Assembly: GCF_041381155.1 (NCBI RefSeq)
Contig: NC_091135.1
Location: 58,688,567 to 58,752,566 of the forward strand
DNA from: Argopecten irradians
Lineage: Eukaryota; Mollusca; Bivalvia; Pectinida; Pectinidae
Length of the DNA stretch: 64,000 nucleotides
Reading direction: 5' to 3'
Positions 60,001-64,000 of the stretch are shown piece by piece (the first letter of the stretch is position 1; each line of letters begins with the position of its first letter). Position numbers and translations under genes: made by a program. Under the pieces are notes generated by a model. The model saw only the letters and a list, made by a program, of their open reading frames with translations, made no database searches and was not told the DNA's origin.

Positions 60001-62491
60001 AATAGCATCATAGCTTATCTCTATCAATTTCAGAACACTAAATAAATAATGTTATGGGATTGACAGAGATAAGCGGTGACAACAACTTATCCATACATGT
60101 TGTTTACAATACTTTAATGAGTCTGACTGTGAAAAAAAGTATGTTTCTACAGCAAGCAACGCGTTTATAGGTTTTATCATATCGGAACAAAAGACAGTAT
60201 GGTTGATCAATTAAAGCTATGTGACGAGGATGACTTACACCAGATTCATACTTCATTGTTATAGATTACCCTGTTGGCCAGTAAAGAGAAAGTATCACAC
60301 TATCTGTACCTAACATCCTGATATGGTGTCAACAGGATTATACAAATAATTCATAAGTCATCTTTATGCACTCTTCGTGCGAAATGATATACTAGGCCGA
60401 TTAATGTTTTAATTAACTTTGTATTGTAAATATCAAGTGATAAAGTAATTAATTAGTTATTTCTGCCGATAAATTTAATTAATGCGGACAGCCTGAGAGA
60501 TAGACGAGCCTATTTATTAGGAATTGTCATGACTGATCAAATCCTGATGTTAAAGACACAATGCTATCTTAGAAAACATCTTACTTATAAGGAATTGTCA
60601 TGACTGATCAAATCCTGATGTTAAAGATACAATGCTATCTTAGAAAACATTTTTACTTATTAGGAGTTGTCATGACTGATCAAATATCCCTATCCTTCAT
60701 ATACACATATGAAAGAGTTTTATAATATTCCATCTCGAGTCCTTGCTTACAATATTAATTATTAATGCATTCAATAGTAATATGTCCTGACAAATATATA
60801 TCTAAATTAACGAAATGATTTGTATGGGATTCAGAAATAAACAATTTCAGTAGGTTCATTAAGGTCTTCATTGGCAAATTGAAAAAAAGGCAGATCAATG
60901 ACTGAAAATCCAACAAACTCGTTTCCTTGTTCAAATAACAATTGATGACCATTACATATACGAGTATGCATAGGATAACATAACATTTACGTTGTGAATT
61001 TCACTTTGTACAGTTTTCATATTTTTTTAGATACCGTATCGATTTGGATTATATACAATTTTAAGATGGTGATATTGGAAAGAATTTTCATTACTCTGGT
61101 AAGTCAATACAGATTTACACTGAAATCTCACGCATAATGCGTTATTATCCTACTCATATTCATCTTTTAATTGGTTCGTCAGTGATAGAGTGATAACCCT
61201 TTCATCATTGTCAGTTTACTTCCATCAACAGGGAACAATAAGTCATAGCTGTTTTGAATTAATACATGGGTTTTAAATGGATTCTTCCATTGTTAACATT
61301 GCTCTAGTGTTTCACTGCTAACTCCACTGAAAAAAGAAACCCTTTTTTCTGTGCTGGCGTGTCTTTCATGGTGTTGTCGTTTATATTTCTCAATGACAAT
61401 CCCCGTCCCATGGGGTATAAGATGTGTAAAACACGACTGTTCCTCTCCAAATTATGTTTCACAACTGAACGTGATTTTGAGAAAGCAGGTTATTTTAACT
61501 AATTTACAGTAAAGTATGTGGGGTTCGTGATAATAATAGCACCCATTTTTGTGTAGAATGGAGAATTGTCTTGCAATTGCGGTTTTCTTCAGAACTTATC
61601 ACTGTAGACTGCTCAAAATGGTTAGATATCTTCATTGTAAAATTGCGATAAAACGTCTAGATATCAGAGGAAAACGCTCTTTAATATGTGGATATGAAGG
61701 ATAGGGATATTCTATATTCAGGATCGCAAAATAGTTTAAAAACCTCAGCAAGCCTGGGTTTTTGCTAAAGTTTGTGATCCTCAGGTAGACTCTCTCTTAT
61801 ATAGTATTATACATACTGTCAAAATGTCTGAAAAGGTTCTTTTACTTATAGTAAGTTGTAAATAAATGAAAAGTCGCTGTCATACCGTCCTTCCTTACAT
61901 TATCATCAGACGTTTACATTTTGTATTGAAATGTATTTCTCTGTTTGTGACAGTTAACGGTACAAATGCAGAGATCTTAATAACATTTATCATTATTTCG
62001 GATTGTTTTGTTATATTTCAAGTGACATTTAAAAAAACAACATAAAAAACAATCGTTTCATTCAAAATAGGCCAAAATAGAATAAACGTCTTCGTTATTT
62101 AAGGTTGTTGTTGAATGGTATTATCAAAGAACACAAATGAATATACCATTGCAGAATGTATTATTAGTTTGTAAAGTTTTACAATCAACTGATGGCGATA
62201 TAAACTCTAGAACAAATCGTTAAGTTAAAAGTGATACCTTATATATATTTATGTATAAACACTTTGTGTTTGATTCCAAATAACCAAAGTGATTAATTCA
62301 CGCTAACAAGTATATTTTTGTGTCAATCAGAACAATGAAAATTAAAGTGACACATTTTGACAAGAGGATTTTTTTTTAAACTTTGATAAACCTAAATACT
62401 ATTAAATATTATATTTGTACTTACCTGCTGATGTTATAGGGAGAAGAACGGCGAAGCAGAAGGTAAGTTTTCCGGGCCAAGCTAAACACAT
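48027..62491 (-). CDS. FAMeT-domain single-pass membrane protein, three exons, 344 residues
   Basis: Exon 1 (62425-62491) starts at ATG and encodes the signal peptide '[20 protein letters not shown]', ending in phase 1 at donor 'gtaagtac'. Exon 2 (50369-50830), between 'ttttttccag' and 'gtaaat', is a phase 1-1 module with a Methyltransf_FA/FAMeT domain ('[15 protein letters not shown]', '[13 protein letters not shown]', '[10 protein letters not shown]', 'IGVTTS'). Exon 3 (48027-48532) begins after 'cattgcag' and encodes a Thr-rich stalk, '[11 protein letters not shown]', '[13 protein letters not shown]', a membrane span and a short tail. The three lengths sum to 345 codons with the stop. From family knowledge the FAMeT domain in molluscan proteins is a lectin-like extracellular module, and its name does not imply methyltransferase activity. 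A surface recognition role is inferred. More domain exons may lie in the 11.6-kb first intron, but none was seen. Exon 2 identity is strong. Confidence 0.8.
48533..49100 (-). other. FAMeT-gene second intron, 3' part; no feature recognised
   Basis: AT-rich sequence. The polypyrimidine tract of the exon 3 acceptor lies about 14 bp upstream of the AG (minus strand of 48546-48560); an earlier 'ctag' there would put a stop in frame. Confidence 0.4.
49115..49960. mobile_element. Third member of the 'aacaagagg' bivalve repeat family
   Basis: It starts 'aaacaagaggtcgattgggcc' and 'tgtatcgttcacctg', parallel to the start at 12370, and ends 'gttgacggacgccg'. It contains four to five ~140-bp degenerate tandem copies with 'tcattcctacagaagaagaa' and 'tttcccctattgggcc'. 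It lies in the second intron of the FAMeT gene. Confidence 0.7.
50060..50310 (+). mobile_element. tRNA-derived SINE
   Basis: 'aagttcgaatctcatgtggg' holds a box B-like core (GTTCGAATC). 'gcagttgccaggt', 'tcggtggtttttctctgggt' and the tail 'ctgttaataggacgttaaac' are shared with the copy at 59375-59580. Inserted in the FAMeT-gene second intron, antisense to that gene. Confidence 0.7.
50862..51334 (+). mobile_element. Penelope-like retroelement remnant (GIY-YIG end), frameshifted
   Basis: A first frame from 50862 reads '[14 protein letters not shown]', '[10 protein letters not shown]' and '[15 protein letters not shown]', the Cys-rich linker typical of Penelope-like elements. From about 51053 another frame continues with '[20 protein letters not shown]', the GIY-YIG nuclease start, to the TAG at 51332-51334. 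The reverse transcriptase part is absent. It lies antisense in the first intron of the FAMeT gene, with its recognisable start only about 30 bp from the exon 2 acceptor. Confidence 0.75.
51471..51505 (+). ncRNA. Hammerhead-ribozyme-like core after the Penelope remnant (degenerate)
   Basis: CTGAAGA (51474-51480) is followed by a short stem 'cggc'/'gccg' with loop 'atga', and then GAAA (51495-51498). This matches the hammerhead order CUGANGA - stem II - GAAA apart from an extra A. Penelope-like elements are known to carry hammerhead motifs. Stems I and III are not clear, so activity is doubtful. Confidence 0.3.
51540..51564. repeat. (TA)n microsatellite
   Basis: Simple 'tatatatatata' run in the first intron of the FAMeT gene. 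Confidence 0.9.
51648..51854. mobile_element. MITE with ~48-bp terminal inverted repeats
   Basis: The left end 'tgggactaattcacgtacca' with 'cgtgatacccgataacgttt' and 'gtgcgggac' is matched nearly perfectly in inverse by the right end, which finishes 'cacgtggtacgtgaatgagt' and 'ccca'. About 207 bp in all, with no coding. A partial relative lies at 27035-27165. Confidence 0.85.
51855..52320. other. FAMeT-gene first intron; no feature recognised
   Basis: AT-rich sequence with no gene or repeat seen. Confidence 0.4.
52325..53990. mobile_element. CpG-rich composite repeat with internal inverted motifs
   Basis: It opens with two copies of 'cgtaagaccgttgtaggatg' plus 'cagtacgt' (period 29). It is dense in words such as 'acgtaacaaaacgt' and 'ccgtgac'. 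'tgctaggtttacactat' (52697) and 'atagtgtaaacctagca' (52877) are inverted. 'cgccgggaacatagtgtaaa' occurs at about 52867 and 53951. An AT-rich stretch (53290-53630) separates two CpG-rich blocks. Its reading frames look spurious. Confidence 0.55.
53991..55410. other. FAMeT-gene first intron; no feature recognised
   Basis: AT-rich unique sequence; no exon with known motifs was found on either strand. Confidence 0.4.
55413..55523. repeat. (GATT)n degenerate microsatellite
   Basis: 'gattgattgattgattg' with interruptions over about 110 bp. Confidence 0.9.
55524..56457. other. FAMeT-gene first intron; no feature recognised
   Basis: A 'cat'-rich stretch occurs at 55720-55860. Nothing else seen. Confidence 0.35.
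56458..56510 (+). repeat. Half copy of the 58621-58769 foldback arm
   Basis: 'tggttgtcatattt' and 'gacatgtattggtgtgtaac' match the left arm of the foldback at 58621. The opposite arm is missing here. Confidence 0.6.
56929..57038. repeat. Foldback with perfect 22-bp arms
   Basis: 'actttgtttagtttatgaga' plus 'tg' (56929-56950) is the exact inverse of 57017-57038. Confidence 0.8.
57743..57824. repeat. Foldback with 25-bp arms
   Basis: 'tagatgccagagctttgcag' plus 'gcaat' pairs with the sequence at 57800-57824 at 22 of 25 positions. An inner pair 'cataatg'/'cattatg' extends it. Confidence 0.75.
58075..58425 (+). repeat. Duplicated ~340-bp segment, copy 1
   Basis: It matches 62890-63280 in the same orientation with a few substitutions: 'ttcttaagttggtcccatgg', 'ggcgtactaataccacaatc', 'aaaggtcaagaaatgggatt', 'ttgatcgatatgaaaatatc'. 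Confidence 0.9.
58621..58769. mobile_element. Foldback element with 50-bp arms
   Basis: The left arm begins 'ttggttgtcatattttgaca' and runs to 'tgggtgtt' (58621-58670). The right arm 58719-58769 is its inverse with about five differences. The spacer is about 48 bp. Confidence 0.8.
58785..59095. repeat. Degenerate array of 'gacaatgcg'-type words
   Basis: Words such as 'gcgacaatgc', 'gcgataatgc' and 'agcgacaatgcg' recur every 10-30 bp, ending with inverse forms ('attgtcgctgtcg'). It directly follows the foldback at 58621. No coding frame is credible. Confidence 0.6.
59375..59580 (+). mobile_element. tRNA-derived SINE, second copy
   Basis: 'caagttcgaatctcatgtgg' (box B-like), 'ggcaattaccaggttctgac', 'acttggcacgtcctaa' and 'gataataggacgttaaag' match the SINE at 50060-50310. 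Confidence 0.7.
59581..60505. other. FAMeT-gene first intron; no feature recognised
   Basis: AT-rich unique sequence without a recognisable exon. Confidence 0.35.
60515..60685. repeat. ~72-bp tandem repeat, 2.4 copies
   Basis: 'aggaattgtcatgactgatc' (the last copy reads 'aggagttg') recurs three times, followed in the first two by 'aaatcctgatgttaaaga'. Confidence 0.85.
60682..61712. mobile_element. Possible ~1-kb element bounded by ~29-bp inverted repeats
   Basis: 'aaatatccctatccttcata' (from 60682) and 'tatgaaggatagggatattc' (to 61712) are inverse at about 27 of 29 positions including their continuations. No transposase frame lies between. The call rests on the ends only. Confidence 0.4.
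61713..62424. other. FAMeT-gene first intron adjoining exon 1; no feature recognised
   Basis: AT-rich sequence only. Confidence 0.35.
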
Positions 62492-62889
62492 GATAAATAT
62501 GTCTAATTAAACATCGCATACACACGAAAAGGTGTAATGTTCCCGTAAGGACGCTAGGATCTACATGGTGATCCTATAGGCATTTATCGTCAAAGTACTA
62601 ACAGCAAGTGAACAACGAGGTGTCAGACCCGAAGGCAGTCGTCTCCAATCGATATCGAAATAATCATAGCTAATGTAAACATCAGATATGCTGTTATTTC
62701 TACATACGACATAAGCTATTAACACTTTATATTTTCGAATCATATATATTTATATCATATGATATTATCTAAAAGGATGCTTCCATAACTGATGCGGTCA
62801 ATGGTGAACAACCATTAAAATATCAAATATACTAAAATCTAAAATAAAAGTAAGATAAAAATATAAATATGAGATTGTACTTCAGCTTT

Positions 62890-63280
62890 TATCAGTTTTT
62901 TAGAGTTATCTAAATCTATAATTAGACTAATAATATCGTAATTTCTTAAGTTGGTCCCATGGCGCATTGTCGTATATTATCATTACCACTGCACAGTACC
63001 TGCATGTTGATATTAAGCCCAATGTATGATATTTTCCAGAATTTACATTGGCAGTTAGGCCCAGGCGTACTAATACCACAATCAGAGTTCAAAAGGTCAA
63101 GAAATGGGATTTTACGTCAGTATGGTAATTAAATGAAGAACATAACTTATTCTGAAAATTGATCGATATGAAAATATCTTCTTATTATAATATTTTTTTA
63201 TTTAATATATATTATTTTATATTTAATATTTGAAATGTATTAAATGTTGAACTATTCATTATATATACCGTTTTATAATA
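62890..63280 (+). repeat. Duplicated ~340-bp segment, copy 2
   Basis: Second copy of 58075-58425. It differs by scattered substitutions and a ~40-bp A/T insertion near 63187-63228. It lies upstream (minus sense) of the FAMeT gene start. Confidence 0.9.
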
Positions 63281-64000
63281 ATTACTCACATAATATATAC
63301 TAATAATAATAGAAATACTGTTAGAGGTATCTTCATAATTCCAACTGTTCCGAAATCAGGATGATTTTTTTAGTGTTCCAGCAAAATTAATGTATTTTAT
63401 TTTCCTTACTTTTTGAGAAAATCAACTTTTTATGTCCCTGTTCCCCCGATGCGAAAATTCACTTGGAAGGTCTTTATCACTACGGTGTTTATTCCCATTG
63501 AAAACAAGCGTTCTTACGCCCTTCGAATTTGCGAATTCAAACTCAACAAAAGTAGCGGAACAATATCAATAAACCAGATATTTTCAGCACTAATATCGAG
63601 ATTAACCAGGCATAGAACTCGATACCAGGTAATAAGAATTTCCTGTAACAGTTGCGATATGAAAATATTGCGATATGATTAACAAATGATTAATTTCTTT
63701 ATTCTGATTACCATTTCTAAATTTGACGATTTGATACCGAACATTCCAATGACGTCACTTTTTGTCCTCTATGAGCTCGGGTGATTCGACTTTGCAAGCT
63801 GACGTTTTGAAGGATTGCAAGCTGACGTTTTGAAGGATTGAATAAGCATTCATTTGTGGTATTATGGTTGCAATTTGCACTCATATACAGCTTAACAAAG
63901 TTTAAAATAATAGTGTTACGTTATCTTGAAACATTTCATTATTTAAACGTCACTTTGACAAAAAGAAAAAGAAACAGTAGGCCTACGTAGGCTACAATGT
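63281..64000. other. 5' flank of the FAMeT gene; small duplication
   Basis: No gene recognised. 'gcaagctgacgttttgaagg' is tandemly duplicated (23-bp period, about 63793-63838). Confidence 0.4.

Overview
This window is eukaryotic nuclear DNA, AT-rich and intron-rich, almost certainly from a bivalve mollusc. The reasons are animal gene families with GT-AG introns, an intronless TRIM-type gene, a FAMeT-domain membrane protein, and repeat families common in bivalve genomes (the 'aacaagaggccc...' and 'agcccaccatcatcagatggtgggct' elements and tRNA-derived SINEs). The species cannot be fixed from the sequence alone; a pteriomorphian such as a scallop, oyster or mussel is an inference.

Layout. 1-1.43 kb: a 4-copy ~325-bp repeat element. 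2.74-4.69 kb (+): an intronless TRIM-like RING/B-box gene broken by a 14-bp tandem duplication. 5.5-13.9 kb: poly-C/poly-A tracts, a ~27-bp satellite, foldbacks, a 1.2-kb inverted-repeat element and a 157-bp-period element. 14.2-25.7 kb (+): ten exons of a gene for N-acetylglucosamine-1-phosphodiester alpha-N-acetylglucosaminidase (NAGPA, 'uncovering enzyme'): catalytic domain, EGF-like cysteine-rich region and transmembrane segment. The first visible exon carries an apparent 1-base deletion. Its introns hold a LINE remnant, a SINE-like copy and a 64-bp pyrimidine satellite. 26-43 kb: mostly noncoding with many nonautonomous elements, plus a small two-exon minus-strand membrane-protein gene (29.2-34.5 kb) and an OTU-domain remnant.

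43.1-62.5 kb (-): a three-exon gene for a 344-residue protein: signal peptide, FAMeT (Methyltransf_FA) domain, Thr-rich stalk, cysteine cluster and transmembrane segment. Its introns are phase 1 throughout. Its terminal exon is followed by a striking higher-order repeat. The 3' half of the exon, a 64-bp minisatellite and a 51-bp minisatellite have been copied together twice. In both copies the 51-bp array (17 codons) is in frame with the exon and gives repeat-protein reading frames of 295 and 465 residues. The small gene at 29.2-34.5 kb ends with a related C-terminal module, so the two minus-strand genes are paralogous at least there.

52-64 kb is the first intron of the FAMeT gene and its 5' flank: CpG-rich repeats, foldbacks, SINEs, a ~340-bp duplicated segment and a Penelope-like element remnant lying next to the FAMeT exon acceptor. 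No rRNA, tRNA gene or CRISPR array was recognised. All gene models are read by eye from splice signals, frame and family motifs and have no transcript support.
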